The notes: a model not told the origin generated them from the sequence alone. Shown: positions 51,681 through 61,093, numbered from the stretch's first letter. The stretch: DNA of 64,000 nt from an uncultured Caulobacteraceae bacterium (GCA_937138625.1 CAKZPF010000004.1:434001-498000); one strand, 5' to 3'. Program-made: numbers and translations.

Positions 51681-53371
51681 CTGTCTGTCTCCTCGTCGTC
51701 AATGCTGTGCCCATCGGCAGATGTGGGCGTGGTGTACACCGATAAAATCTTGGCCTCGGGGAAGGTGGCGAACACGGGCTTCAGGGCCGGATGAGCCCGC
51801 ACCTGGGCCTCGGTGGTGGCCTTTTGGCGGGCACGTTCCTCGGCCAGGGTCTCGCCGCCTTCGGCCACTGTCGAGATCAACCAGGTCTCGCCGGTCCATT
51901 CTTGCAGGCGCTGACTCAGGCGTTGGGGCAAATCACTGGGGCCGCCCTCGGCCAAGGCGAATTCCATATGCCCCGGGCGAAAGGCCGCGAGCCGCACATA
52001 GGTTTCCACATCATGGCGCAGGCGGATGTCACGTTTTTGGCTGATCAGGTCAACGACATCCAGAAAACAGGTCACCGCCGGCGTGGTCTGCCCCTGGGGC
52101 GCGGCTGACGGCATCGCCACCGAGGCCCCGCCCCCGCCACCACCAGATGGCGGCGGTGTCGACGGCCCGCGTGGCGCAGGTGGTGTGGCACCGGCTTGCA
52201 ACAGCTTCAGGGCCTCCTCCGGGCCCGGCAAGTCCACAGCATGGGCCAAGCGGATCAGCACCATTTCCACCGCGGATTTGGCATCCGGGCTCAGGCGCAC
52301 TTCGTCATAGGCCTTGAGCAACATTTGCCACATTCGTGACAACAGCCCCGCCCCCAACACCGCGCCCAGTTCCGCCAAGCGGTCTTTTTCATCGGCCCCA
52401 GCCTGGACGGCATCGCGACCCAACATTTTCACCAAACCCATCGCATGGGTGTGATCCAGCAGATCCCGCATCACCGTCTGCGGATCGGCCCCATCCACAT
52501 AAAGATCGGCAAAGGTCTGCAAGGCCTCAGCCACGCGACCGGCCATGACATGTTCCAGGATATCCAGCGTCCGCCCCCGATCCGCCAGGCCCAACATCTG
52601 CCGCACCTCGTCCAGGCTGACGGCGGCTTGCCCCTCGCCTTGCACCAAGGCCTGATCCAACAGAGACAAGGCATCGCGCACCGAACCCTCGGCGGCACGG
52701 GCAATCAGGGCCAAGCCATCCGCGTCCACCGTGATGCCTTCGGTTGTGCAAATCTTGCTCAGGTGGCTGACCAGTTGGTCAGGCGTCACCCGCTTCAGGT
52801 CAAAACGCTGGCACCGTGACAGGATGGTGATGGGGACTTTGCGAATTTCAGTGGTGGCAAAAATAAATTTGGCGTGCGGTGGTGGCTCCTCGAGGGTTTT
52901 CAGCAAGGCGTTGAAGGCCTTGTCCGAAAGCATATGCACCTCGTCGATGATGTAAACCTTATAGCGTGCCGAAACCGGCGCATAGCGCACGCCATCCAAC
53001 AGCTCGCGCATATCCTCGACCTTGGTGCGCGAGGCCGCATCCATCTCGAGAACGTCCATGTGACGCCCGTCAATAATTTCCGCGCAATGGCGGCCGGGCG
53101 TGGCGAGATCCATGCTGGGGCTATCCACGCCGTCAGCTTCGTAATTAAAGGCCCGCGCCAGCAAGCGCGCCGTGGTGGTTTTACCCACCCCGCGCACGCC
53201 GGTCATCATAAAGGCATGGGCAATGCGCCCGCGCGCAAAGGCATTGGTCAGGGTTTTGACCATGGCCTCTTGCCCAATCAGATCAGCGAATGTTCGCGGG
53301 CGATATTTGCGCGCCAAAACCTGATAGGGCGTGTTGGGCAGCTCGTCTTCGGAAAACAGGGCGTCACTCAT
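51677..53371 (-). CDS. dnaX: DNA polymerase III tau/gamma subunit
   Basis: Clamp-loader ATPase and replisome organiser, about 564 residues. The AAA+ domain has Walker A TGVRGVGKTTTARLLAR, VYIIDEVHMLS (Walker B) and SRCQRFDLKRV (arginine finger region); domains III and the C-terminal tau region follow, with a Pro/Gly linker near 425-445. The zinc module is degenerate: where four Cys are usual only one (in GRHCAEI) remains. No obvious A-rich slippery heptamer for gamma formation was seen. ATG 53371 is chosen for MSDALFSED, without a strong SD. Confidence 0.95.
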   Translation of the reverse strand: MSDALFSEDELPNTPYQVLARKYRPRTFADLIGQEAMVKTLTNAFARGRIAHAFMMTGVRGVGKTTTARLLARAFNYEADGVDSPSMDLATPGRHCAEIIDGRHMDVLEMDAASRTKVEDMRELLDGVRYAPVSARYKVYIIDEVHMLSDKAFNALLKTLEEPPPHAKFIFATTEIRKVPITILSRCQRFDLKRVTPDQLVSHLSKICTTEGITVDADGLALIARAAEGSVRDALSLLDQALVQGEGQAAVSLDEVRQMLGLADRGRTLDILEHVMAGRVAEALQTFADLYVDGADPQTVMRDLLDHTHAMGLVKMLGRDAVQAGADEKDRLAELGAVLGAGLLSRMWQMLLKAYDEVRLSPDAKSAVEMVLIRLAHAVDLPGPEEALKLLQAGATPPAPRGPSTPPPSGGGGGGASVAMPSAAPQGQTTPAVTCFLDVVDLISQKRDIRLRHDVETYVRLAAFRPGHMEFALAEGGPSDLPQRLSQRLQEWTGETWLISTVAEGGETLAEERARQKATTEAQVRAHPALKPVFATFPEAKILSVYTTPTSADGHSIDDEETDR

Positions 53372-53519
53372 GACACGAAAATGCGGGAAGGCCGTCAGAA
53401 TCACAAGCGGAAATTCAGAAAATCCGCATCCCCTTGGCAAATTGTCACCGGACGCGCACCCCCACAGACATCACCGCCCCACCCGTGAGGGCCACAGTCG
53501 TTAAGGATAAGGAGAAGGT

Positions 53520-53613
53520 GGGAGACTGGACAATGACCCAACACCAATCGTTACGGCTGCTTCCTTCCGGACCTGACCGGGTTGGCGACGGCCTTGTCCA
53601 TCGCCAGCCTCCC
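53520..53613 (-). ncRNA. ffs: Signal recognition particle RNA, small (4.5S) type
   Basis: About 94 nt. The SRP signature GTCAGGTCCGGAAGGAAGCAGCC (in part) lies at the apical loop (complement of 53555-53577), and the ends pair: GGGAGGCTGG (complement of 53604-53613) with CCAGTCTCCC (complement of 53520-53529). Location next to dnaX is common. Confidence 0.95.
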
Positions 53614-53644
53614 GGCCCTTATATGCGGCTTAGAAACCGAAAAA

Positions 53645-54403
53645 TCAAGCCACGGGCGCAGCCGATGCCAGTTGCGCCCGCACCGCTTCAAGGTCCGCGG
53701 GCGTGTCCACCGAAATGGGAGCCGCAGGCGCGATCCCGGCGTCAATGCGTAAACCCATTTCCATGGCGCGCAACTGCTCTAGGCGCTCGCGCTGCTCGAG
53801 GGGGGATGGTGGGGCGGCAACAAACTGATCCAAAGCCGCCCGTCGATAGCCATATATGCCCAAATGGTGCCAGATCGGCCCGTCGCCATACAAAGTCGAA
53901 CGGGTGAAATAAAGCGCCCGGCCATGCTGTGCACCCGGCGCCAAGGCCAGAACCGCCTTGACCACGCTGTCGGTGGTGCGCTCGGTGGGATCCCCCTCGG
54001 GTGCCACGGCGGTGGCGATGTCGCAGGCGGGCTCGGTCTGCAAAACCTCAACCACCACCGAGACCACGGCCGGGTCCACAGCCGGCATGTCCCCTTGCAG
54101 GTTGATCACCAGATCATGCCGGCGCTGGGGGTCGATGCGGTCAGCAGCCGCCTTGACGCGATCGGTGCCCGAGGGCAGATCGGGATCCGTCAACACCGCC
54201 TGGCCGCCATGGGCGTGAACGGCGTCGACAATTTCCGCGTCTCCTGCCGCCACCCAAACCGGGCCTTGGTTTGCGGCTTCGGCCTGGCGCAGCACGCGCA
54301 CGATCATCGGCACGCCGCCAATATCCGCGAGCGGCTTGCCCGGCAAGCGCTGCGCCGCCATGCGGGCGGGGATGATGATCAGGGGTGTGGTGGCGGTTGT
54401 CAT
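53645..54403 (-). CDS. kdsB: CMP-Kdo synthetase
   Basis: Activates Kdo with CTP for lipid A-Kdo synthesis. The 252-residue protein has IIIPARMAAQRLPGKPLADI at the start, DLPSGTDRVKAA, NLQGDMPAVDP and YGYRRAALDQFV; the C-terminal SVDTPADLEAVR is characteristic. GAGGT before ATG 54403 fixes the start. The long frame to 54451 is unconserved at its N-terminus. Confidence 0.95.
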   Translation of the reverse strand: MTTATTPLIIIPARMAAQRLPGKPLADIGGVPMIVRVLRQAEAANQGPVWVAAGDAEIVDAVHAHGGQAVLTDPDLPSGTDRVKAAADRIDPQRRHDLVINLQGDMPAVDPAVVSVVVEVLQTEPACDIATAVAPEGDPTERTTDSVVKAVLALAPGAQHGRALYFTRSTLYGDGPIWHHLGIYGYRRAALDQFVAAPPSPLEQRERLEQLRAMEMGLRIDAGIAPAAPISVDTPADLEAVRAQLASAAPVA

Positions 54404-54625
54404 CTGTGACCTCGTTTCAGCACTTATACAAAATTCCTGGAGCTGCGGCAAAAAAGGCGGTGGACAGACAGTGCCCTAGCGCGGCATAAGCACCCTTGGC
54501 AAGAGATAAGCCTCGGGTCGAATCATATGCCATGGTCACATTTGCAGATCAGGCACACCTTCAGGCCGGGGCATCATGGGCAAGGCGTCACAGCGCCGGG
54601 ATGACAAACGACAAGGATCAAAACC

Positions 54626-55249
54626 ATGAGCGATCTGAAGTTTAACAAGATTTTTGGGGCCGTGCTGGGCGCTGGCCTGGGCGTGATGGCCGTGGGCATT
54701 TTGGCCGACAGCCTGTATCATGTGGAACAACCCGACACCCCCGGCTTTATGGTTGAAATCGCCGAAGACAGCGGCAGCGCCGGGGCCGCCCAAGATACGG
54801 GGCCGATAATTCCAGACTTTGGCACCGTCATTCCGGCCGCAGACATCGCCGCCGGTGAAAAGGTCGCCAAAAAATGCGTATCCTGCCACAGCTTCGAACA
54901 AGGTGGCGCCAACAAAACGGGCCCGAACCTGTGGGGCGTAATGGGCGCCAAACCCGCAGGACGTGGAACAGGTTTTGGGTACTCTGATGCTCTGAAAGCA
55001 TATGGGGAAACGCATGTATGGGATTACGAAACCATGTATGCCTTCCTGGAAAACCCCAAAGGCGAAGTGCCGGGTACCGCCATGGCCTATGCTGGCTTGC
55101 GCAAGTCTGACCAGCGCGTGGCCCTGATCGCTTACCTGCGCAGCCTGGACGCCAACCCCATTCCGGTCCCCGCGCCAAAACCAGCGGAGCCTGAACCCGC
55201 CCCAGAAGCTGAAGGCGAAGAGGCTGCGGCGGAAACGGTCGCCGAGTAA
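54626..55249 (+). CDS. Membrane-anchored class I cytochrome c
   Basis: Electron carrier attached to the inner membrane by an uncleaved N-terminal helix (about residues 9-28). The heme domain (about 70-175) has CVSCH, GPNLWGVMGAKPA and the Met ligand in GTAMAYAGL. A Pro/Ala/Glu-rich tail of about 30 residues follows. It resembles CycM/c552-type carriers that link bc1 to aa3 oxidase. A terminator follows, so it is monocistronic. Confidence 0.92.
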   Translation: MSDLKFNKIFGAVLGAGLGVMAVGILADSLYHVEQPDTPGFMVEIAEDSGSAGAAQDTGPIIPDFGTVIPAADIAAGEKVAKKCVSCHSFEQGGANKTGPNLWGVMGAKPAGRGTGFGYSDALKAYGETHVWDYETMYAFLENPKGEVPGTAMAYAGLRKSDQRVALIAYLRSLDANPIPVPAPKPAEPEPAPEAEGEEAAAETVAE

Positions 55250-55274
55250 CATCGACCGCACCACCAGTCCGAAC

Positions 55275-55303
55275 AAAAACGGGGCCGATGGCCCCGTTTT
55301 TTT
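55275..55303 (+). terminator. Intrinsic terminator after the cytochrome gene
   Basis: A5, CGGGGCC (55280-55286), GAT, GGCCCCG (55290-55296), T7. The A-run also allows termination for the minus-strand gene at 55312. Confidence 0.9.
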
Positions 55304-55311
55304 AGTCCAAA

Positions 55312-55725
55312 CTACTCTGTATATTTGTACTCATTATCAGCAGCCTTTTGCATAAAGTCTCTCACCTGATCTTGGCCCACCTTATTGATTTTGAGGTTCC
55401 AAAAGTCGTCATCAAGATCTCCATCTTGGCTGTAACTTGTGCACAACCGGCCAATGAAAGCGTACCCTTTTTTATAGTCTTCAAAAAATTGGCTGTAATG
55501 ATCGGGGAACCGCTCATGCAAAGTTCCCTTCTCCATTTGATTTTTCCAATATGCCTCTTGGCTTTTGAAATAGTCATAAAGTTCGCGCCGGGTGACGACA
55601 TCATCTTGGTTCTCGTCAACACGATCCATGATAGACTCAAATTCACGGTCTGAAATGTTTCGGTCTTGGTTACCGTCCGCCAAATAAGCCAAGGCTGCAG
55701 CCCAACACGGATAATCAAAAGTCAT
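55312..55725 (-). CDS. EF-hand-containing protein A
   Basis: A 137-residue acidic protein with two EF-hand-like loops in tandem (DGNQDRNISDREF, about residues 17-29, and DENQDDVVTRREL, about 36-48), and a third acidic loop (DGDLDDDFW, about 100-108). No signal peptide, so it may sense Ca2+ in the cytosol or be released by an unknown route. It resembles the neighbour at 55804 in layout and in the C-terminal motif (dQvrDFMQ). AT-rich compared with surrounding genes, hinting at transfer. Confidence 0.7.
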   Translation of the reverse strand: MTFDYPCWAAALAYLADGNQDRNISDREFESIMDRVDENQDDVVTRRELYDYFKSQEAYWKNQMEKGTLHERFPDHYSQFFEDYKKGYAFIGRLCTSYSQDGDLDDDFWNLKINKVGQDQVRDFMQKAADNEYKYTE

Positions 55726-55803
55726 AAATACCCCAATGTCATTACATTTATGATAAGGATAAATTGAATAAATATTTATGTCAAGTTCAGGGCCAGGACA
55801 AAC

Positions 55804-56334
55804 CTAATGGCTATGACGCGTTTTCAAGACCGCCTGCCAATCATATTGGCCGCTAGACTGTTGCATCCAGTCTTTTAGCTGATCCTCGCTCAGACTATGT
55901 CGCCGCCAAAACGAGCCATTATCGAGGTCTGTGTCCTCGCGTAAAGAACGCTCAGCGTCCCAAGACTCGGTGAAAACCTTTGTCATCTCATCGATGATAT
56001 CACGGGTGTACGCATTGATGGTGCGATGGTCCATCGGATCCGGGCACCGTGAGCGATAGGCATAGGACTCGGACAAAGCCTGGTCGATCCGATCCTGGGC
56101 GGTCTTGGCTTGGGCATCAAAATAACCTTGGATTTCCGAGCGTTTGATCAGCCCCCCATTGGGATTGAGGGTTTCAAAAAACGCGCAGGCTTCCTCATCA
56201 GAAATGCCGTCACAGCCATCCGTCTCGGCGTGCTCGGCCAAATAGGTGACCCAGCTTGGAATTCGATCGGAATTTGAAAACAGACCAAACACATCAAATG
56301 CCTTTGCAAACATCTTGGGTTTGGCATCCCTCAT
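55804..56334 (-). CDS. Degenerate EF-hand paralogue B
   Basis: A 176-residue protein related to EF-hand protein A: TDGCDGISDEEA (about residues 38-49) and NPNGGLIKRSEI (about 57-68) replace the two Ca2+ loops with several acidic positions lost, while DTDLDNGSFWRR and LSEDQLKDWMQQ match the C-terminal motif of protein A. The first loop could still bind Ca2+, the second probably not. Start uncertain (ATG 56334 or 56313). It starts 19 bp after the NlpC/P60 gene and may be co-transcribed. Function unknown. Confidence 0.65.
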   Translation of the reverse strand: MRDAKPKMFAKAFDVFGLFSNSDRIPSWVTYLAEHAETDGCDGISDEEACAFFETLNPNGGLIKRSEIQGYFDAQAKTAQDRIDQALSESYAYRSRCPDPMDHRTINAYTRDIIDEMTKVFTESWDAERSLREDTDLDNGSFWRRHSLSEDQLKDWMQQSSGQYDWQAVLKTRHSH

Positions 56335-56353
56335 TTAAACATAAATGTCAAGA

Positions 56354-57232
56354 TCAGTAGCCCGGCAAGCGCTTGATGCTGGTCACCGGCCCCGTCGAGC
56401 GATTGATGCGGTCAGCGGCCTCGACAAGGGGCTCAACCGTCACCGTCATGAAATGGGCATTGGCGTGCAGGAAATGTTGATCCGACAGCATAATGCCCAC
56501 ATGCCCCCGCCAAAACACCAGGTCATTGCGCCTGAGGCCGGTGTAATTCGGGCCATAGGCCACCTCTTGGCCCAGGGCCTCCTCTTGCATGTCCGCGTCG
56601 CGTGGGCACTCAATGCCACAGGCCAGCAAACTGGCCTGCACAAGCCCCGAACAATCACAGCCCACCGTTGAGCGACCGCCCCAGACATAGGCCGCCCCCA
56701 AAAACCGCTGAGCCACGGCCGCGGGGTCGCCTTCAGGCTGGTCAATGGGGCGAAGGGCCTCTGTCAGGACCCACCCCAGCCCCTCGATAAAGGTATAGCG
56801 GTCATCGGTCAGCCGGTCATGATTATGCGCCACATAGACCCGAGCATTCAGGTCCAACAGCATACGAATATGCGACTTCACCGACGGCCGTGAAAACACC
56901 GGCGTGCGCGCCATTTTGATGCAGTGGTTGGGCTCGTCTTCGGGTGGTGCGCCCAAAGCTTCGGTGCGCACATAGCCCACATAGTCATCGACCTTAGACT
57001 GCCCCCAGGCCCAGCCGTTGCTTTCCTCGTAGACATCAAAAGACTCGCCGTACAAAAGTTGACTGACGGCTTCGGCTTCGGGGTCGGCCGCCTTCAGCAT
57101 CATGGCGGTGGGCAGACGCACCTGCTTCAGGTTGGCATCGGCAAACTGGGGGACCTCGACCTGGCCCTCCAGAACGCGGGCCGCAATGTCCAGCCGCAGG
57201 GGCGTGATGCGCGGGTCAAAAATCGGGCTCAC
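56354..57232 (-). CDS. SH3 and NlpC/P60 domain peptidase
   Basis: A 292-residue likely peptidoglycan endopeptidase. Two bacterial SH3-like segments (about 45-95 and 105-165, with YGESFDVYEESNGWAWGQ) precede an NlpC/P60 domain (about 170-285) with the catalytic Cys in VGCDCSGLVQ and His in GHVGIML. No export signal is visible, so cell-wall access is unclear. It overlaps the MarR gene by 4 bp, so the two are coupled; YkfC-type enzymes for murein peptide recycling in the cytosol are a plausible comparison. leucyl aminopeptidase is nearby. Confidence 0.88.
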   Translation of the reverse strand: MSPIFDPRITPLRLDIAARVLEGQVEVPQFADANLKQVRLPTAMMLKAADPEAEAVSQLLYGESFDVYEESNGWAWGQSKVDDYVGYVRTEALGAPPEDEPNHCIKMARTPVFSRPSVKSHIRMLLDLNARVYVAHNHDRLTDDRYTFIEGLGWVLTEALRPIDQPEGDPAAVAQRFLGAAYVWGGRSTVGCDCSGLVQASLLACGIECPRDADMQEEALGQEVAYGPNYTGLRRNDLVFWRGHVGIMLSDQHFLHANAHFMTVTVEPLVEAADRINRSTGPVTSIKRLPGY

Positions 57233-57597
57233 GCGGCTTTCTCTTCTGATTGGGGGGCTGGGTGCTTCAACAAGGCGGCCTGCAAGCGATCCGCCAAATC
57301 ATTGACGTACTGCAGCCCACGCGGCGTACGCCCGACCAAAACATTGCGACGATCGTTTTCATCCCGCAGCCGTTTGACCAAGCCATAGCGCCCCAAACTG
57401 TCAAGGGCGCGGGTCACCGCTGGTTTGGAAATGTTCAGGTCAATGGCCAAGCTTTTGACCGTGTGCCGCCCCGGCTGATTATACACCAGCAGCATTAAGG
57501 CCAATTGCCGCGCCGACAGATCCGGGGCCTCGTCGCGGACGGTGCCGATCATCACATCGGTCCAGATTGTCAGGGCCTTTTGGATTTCTGATTGCAT
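57229..57597 (-). CDS. MarR-family transcriptional regulator
   Basis: A 122-residue winged-helix regulator. Helices and wing are visible as LSARQLALMLLVYNQPGRHTVKSLA in blocks, LNISKPAVTRALDSLGRYGLVKR (recognition helix, about residues 55-77) and DENDRRNVLVGRTPRG (wing). ATG 57597 is chosen because AGGGAGG lies 6 nt upstream; an in-frame start at 57633 is weaker. Coupled to the NlpC/P60 gene, which it may regulate. Confidence 0.88.
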   Translation of the reverse strand: MQSEIQKALTIWTDVMIGTVRDEAPDLSARQLALMLLVYNQPGRHTVKSLAIDLNISKPAVTRALDSLGRYGLVKRLRDENDRRNVLVGRTPRGLQYVNDLADRLQAALLKHPAPQSEEKAA

Positions 57598-57672
57598 CGC
57601 CGGCCTCCCTCTTGGGTCAGCATGCTTTCCCAATATGGCGGCCTTGTCAATCTGTTGGCGACAATCGTTGGC

Positions 57673-59037
57673 TTAGCGCGCCCGGGCTTTGATCATTTCA
57701 AAGGCCGCGCGCACCGCTTGGAACTCGGCACCCACAGGGTACCCCGGCCGGCCGCGCGGGTTCCAGGCGTAAATATCGAAATGCACCCATGCTTTCGGGG
57801 CAAAACGCTGCAGGAACAACGCCGCCATCACCGAACCCGCCTGTACCCCCGCGCCAGCCATGTTACAAATATCAGCAATGGGGCTATCGAGCGTGTTCTT
57901 GTATCCCGACCACAGCGGCATCCGCCACAGGGGATCCGCAACGGCACTGGCGCTGGTCATCAGCTCGGCGGCCACATCATCCTGGGCAGTGTAAAAAGGG
58001 ATCACATCCGGGCCCAGCGCCACCCGCGCCGCCCCCGTCAGGGTGGCGAAATCAAGCGTCAGATCGGGCTTCAGTTCTTCAGCACGGGTCAGGGCGTCAG
58101 CCAAGATTAGGCGCCCTTCAGCATCGGTGTTGTCGATCTCGACCGTCAAACCCTTGCGCGACGTGATCACATCGCTGGGCCGGAAGGCCTTGCCGGACAC
58201 GGCGTTTTCCACTGTGGGCACCAACAGGGTCAAGCGGACCTTCAGATTGGCGGCCATAATCATTTGCGCCAACGCAATGGCATGGGCCGCGCCCCCCATG
58301 TCTTTTTTCATCAGACGCATACCCGCAGAGGGCTTCATATCAAGCCCGCCGGTATCAAACACCACGCCCTTACCAACAACGGCGATATGGGGTCCGGATT
58401 TGCCCCAGCTCAGCTCAACCAAGCGCGGGGCGCGCTCCGCACCCATCCCCACAGCATGGACCAAGGGGTAGTCTTTGGCCAAAGCGGGGCCCGTCACCTC
58501 GGTCACCTTGGCTTTGTGGGTCTTGCCCATGGTTTTGATGGTGTCCGCCAGTTCTATGGGCCCCATATCCATGGCCGGTGTGTTGACCAGATCCCGCGCC
58601 AGAACGCTGGCCTCGGCGGTCAGCTGCACCTGATCCGCATCCGCCCCATCGGGCAAGACCAAGCGCGCTGGTGCCCGGTCCGCTTGGCGATAGCGGGTGA
58701 ACTGATAGCCCCCCAGCGCCCAGGCCAAGCCCACGAGGTCTGCGTTCATGCCCGCAGGCAGTTGGGCCAGGTGATAAACGCCTTCAGGCAGGGATAGGGC
58801 CAAAACCCGAAAGACCATGGGATCAGACTCATCACCCACCCCCACCAGCACGCCACCCACACCGGTGTCGGCAGGCAACAACACCGTTTGGCCCGGTTTG
58901 CCGGAAAACTTCGCGGCGCGCGCAAAGGCCGCCTGGCCCGCTGGCAAACTGTCCACATGCGCCTCGGCCTCGGCTGGCGTGAGCGCAGTGATGCCAAGAG
59001 AGTCAGGGGTGGTAGCGGCAAAACAGGTGCGGGTCAT
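57673..59037 (-). CDS. Leucyl aminopeptidase family M17 protein
   Basis: Two-metal aminopeptidase. The 454-residue protein has a poorly conserved N-terminal domain and an M17 catalytic domain (about 170-450) with VGKGVVFDTGGLDMKPS, MKKDMGGAAH, NAVSGKAFRPSD and the signature NTDAEGRLILADALTRAE. The metal ligands Lys, Asp, Asp and Glu are all in these motifs. Likely cytosolic peptide turnover, perhaps linked to the neighbouring murein peptidase. Confidence 0.94.
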   Translation of the reverse strand: MTRTCFAATTPDSLGITALTPAEAEAHVDSLPAGQAAFARAAKFSGKPGQTVLLPADTGVGGVLVGVGDESDPMVFRVLALSLPEGVYHLAQLPAGMNADLVGLAWALGGYQFTRYRQADRAPARLVLPDGADADQVQLTAEASVLARDLVNTPAMDMGPIELADTIKTMGKTHKAKVTEVTGPALAKDYPLVHAVGMGAERAPRLVELSWGKSGPHIAVVGKGVVFDTGGLDMKPSAGMRLMKKDMGGAAHAIALAQMIMAANLKVRLTLLVPTVENAVSGKAFRPSDVITSRKGLTVEIDNTDAEGRLILADALTRAEELKPDLTLDFATLTGAARVALGPDVIPFYTAQDDVAAELMTSASAVADPLWRMPLWSGYKNTLDSPIADICNMAGAGVQAGSVMAALFLQRFAPKAWVHFDIYAWNPRGRPGYPVGAEFQAVRAAFEMIKARAR

Positions 59038-59209
59038 AAAAAAACCTCCGGAAGGTGGAAGACAAGAAGCGTGTCAAAGAGTCTGCCGCTGACTTAGCGA
59101 GATTTTCAGCCCTTGGCCAGGGGCCTTGCCACTCGCCTCAACCGGCCCCGACAAAAGCCTGGACAGCGTTTGACAAACCGCCCTAGGCTTTGTGACCAAG
59201 GAGAGTTTT

Positions 59210-60037
59210 ATGATGCATCGCCACTGCCTGCCCGCCACTGCTCAACGCCGTTCCCATGGAGGCGTGCCCTTGTCTATGATGGCCCTGATAGTGGGTGGCG
59301 TGATGATGGTGGGCTGCGCGAGCCCCCTTGCGCCATCAACCGAGGGCGCCACAGCCGATGCCGGCCCTAGTGCGGATACCGAACTGTTGTCTGAGCGCAA
59401 AGATCCCCTGGGCCAGGCGGCCTATTGGGGCAATGTGCTGCAGCGGGACCCCCGGAACGAAGAGGCTGCCGTGAACCTTTCCCGCGCCCTGTTCAGCCTT
59501 GGCAAGTTCAAACGTGCCGCCGATGTGGCCGAACAGGCCCTGACCTTCCACCCCCGCAGCGCCGAGTTGCTGCAGATGCAGGGCCGGTCTATGATTGCCA
59601 TTGGCCGAGGATCCGAGGCCGTGGGGCCTCTGCACCAAGCCAACAAATTGGACTCCAAAAACTGGCGCACCGCCACCGCGCTTGGTGTCGCTTATGATCA
59701 GGTGGGGGAATCGGGTCGCGCCCTCGAAGCCCATGCCCGCGCCCTAGGCTTGTCGCCGAACAACCCGGATATCCTCAGCAATATTGGCTATTCTTATGCG
59801 CTGGCTGGCGACATTGATAACGCTGTACAGTATATGCGCCAAGCGGCCGAAACGCCCGATGCCACAATGAAAACCCGCCAGAACTTGGCCTATATGCTGT
59901 GTTTGGCTGGGCGCTTTGACGAAGCGGAAACCATTGCTCGTCAGGACCTGCCCGCCCAAGCTGCCCGGGATCTGGTGGACAAATTCCGCGCCCAAGCCGC
60001 CATCAAGCGCCGCCAACAAAAGGTGCGCTTACCCTAA
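59210..60037 (+). CDS. tadD: Tad pilus assembly lipoprotein TadD
   Basis: TPR lipoprotein of the Tad/Flp pilus apparatus. The 275-residue protein has a long signal sequence with lipobox MMVGC (Cys about residue 40), then four or five tetratricopeptide repeats (about 70-250; for example AAVNLSRALFSLGKFKRAADVAEQAL in blocks, ALEAHARALGLSPNNPDIL). ATG 59210 follows AAGGAG by 5 nt. It is convergent with tadC, so the assignment rests on both content and position. Confidence 0.85.
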   Translation: MMHRHCLPATAQRRSHGGVPLSMMALIVGGVMMVGCASPLAPSTEGATADAGPSADTELLSERKDPLGQAAYWGNVLQRDPRNEEAAVNLSRALFSLGKFKRAADVAEQALTFHPRSAELLQMQGRSMIAIGRGSEAVGPLHQANKLDSKNWRTATALGVAYDQVGESGRALEAHARALGLSPNNPDILSNIGYSYALAGDIDNAVQYMRQAAETPDATMKTRQNLAYMLCLAGRFDEAETIARQDLPAQAARDLVDKFRAQAAIKRRQQKVRLP

Positions 60038-60055
60038 TCCAGCCATAATAAGCAC

Positions 60056-60091
60056 AAAACCGCGCAGGGCGTACCTGGCGCGGTTTTTTTA
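60056..60091. terminator. Bidirectional terminator between tadD and tadC
   Basis: A4, CCGCGC with inner AGG/CCT pairing, GCGCGG, T7 (60084-60090). Confidence 0.85.
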
Positions 60092-60108
60092 TGTTTGTCG
60101 GATGTGGA

Positions 60109-61083
60109 TTAATCCAGATCCTGGACCTTCATGATCACGGGTCCCAAGATGACCACGAACAGAACCGGCAGGAAGAACAAAATCATCGGCACGGTCAGTT
60201 TTGGGGGCAGGGCCGCAGCTTTTTTCTCGGCGGCGGCCATGCGCATATCACGGTTTTCCTTGGCCATCACCCGCAAGCTCGAGGCCAGCGGCGTCCCGTA
60301 GCGCTCTGATTGGATCAAGGATGTGGCCACCGCTTTGATGCCCGGGTTCGGCGAGCGTCTGGCCAAGTTATCATAGGCCTGGCGGCGATCTTGCAAGTAC
60401 GAGAGCTCGGCGTTTGTTAGAGCAATTTCTTCGGCCAGAATGGGCGAGCTCGATTGGATCTCGTCGGCAACCTTGGCAAAGGCGGCCTCAATGGACATGC
60501 CCGATTCCACACAGATCAACAGCAGGTCGAGCGCATCCGGGAAGCCCTTGACGATTTCCTCTTGGCGCTTTTGAGCCTTATTCGCCAGATAAATGGTCGG
60601 CAAGTAAAAGCCGATGCCGGCAAACAGAATGCCAATGCAGACCTTTTGCAGAACACTGAGTTCTAAATTGGCGGGGCCAAACAGATACAACAGACCCACC
60701 AGGAAAAACACAAACGGCAAGGCAAAGCGCAAGGTGTAAAACACGTGCACAGGCGTCTGCCCCCGATAGCCCGCTTGCATCAGGCGTTCATTCAGTTTGG
60801 GGTCTTCCAGCATACGCTGCAGGTCAAACTTTTCCACCATGCCTTTAAACAGGCCGCTTTCTTGGCGGCGCAGGCGGCGGTCTTGCTCATTGGCCATCGA
60901 GGCCCGATTTTGACGGCGCAAAAACTCGCGACGATTGGCCACGGCTTTCATGCGGTCTTTGAACTGATCGCGTTTCAGCATGGGCATCAGCAGGGTGATA
61001 ACCGTACAGGTGGCCAAGACCGCCGCCGCCAGGGCGACAAGGAATTCTTGGCTCATCAGATTGTTGGCAAGCTCACGAAACAT
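60109..61083 (-). CDS. tadC: Tad pilus inner-membrane protein TadC
   Basis: Type II secretion F-domain protein that forms the Tad inner-membrane platform with TadB. The 324-residue protein has hydrophobic helices at about residues 15-33, 115-150 and 295-320, and the cytoplasmic T2SSF domain with FPDALDLLLICVESGMSIEAAF, in blocks, and LVQSERYGTPLASSLRVMAKE. It follows tadB by 10 bp. Confidence 0.95.
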   Translation of the reverse strand: MFRELANNLMSQEFLVALAAAVLATCTVITLLMPMLKRDQFKDRMKAVANRREFLRRQNRASMANEQDRRLRRQESGLFKGMVEKFDLQRMLEDPKLNERLMQAGYRGQTPVHVFYTLRFALPFVFFLVGLLYLFGPANLELSVLQKVCIGILFAGIGFYLPTIYLANKAQKRQEEIVKGFPDALDLLLICVESGMSIEAAFAKVADEIQSSSPILAEEIALTNAELSYLQDRRQAYDNLARRSPNPGIKAVATSLIQSERYGTPLASSLRVMAKENRDMRMAAAEKKAAALPPKLTVPMILFFLPVLFVVILGPVIMKVQDLD

Positions 61084-61093
61084 AATCGCCGCC

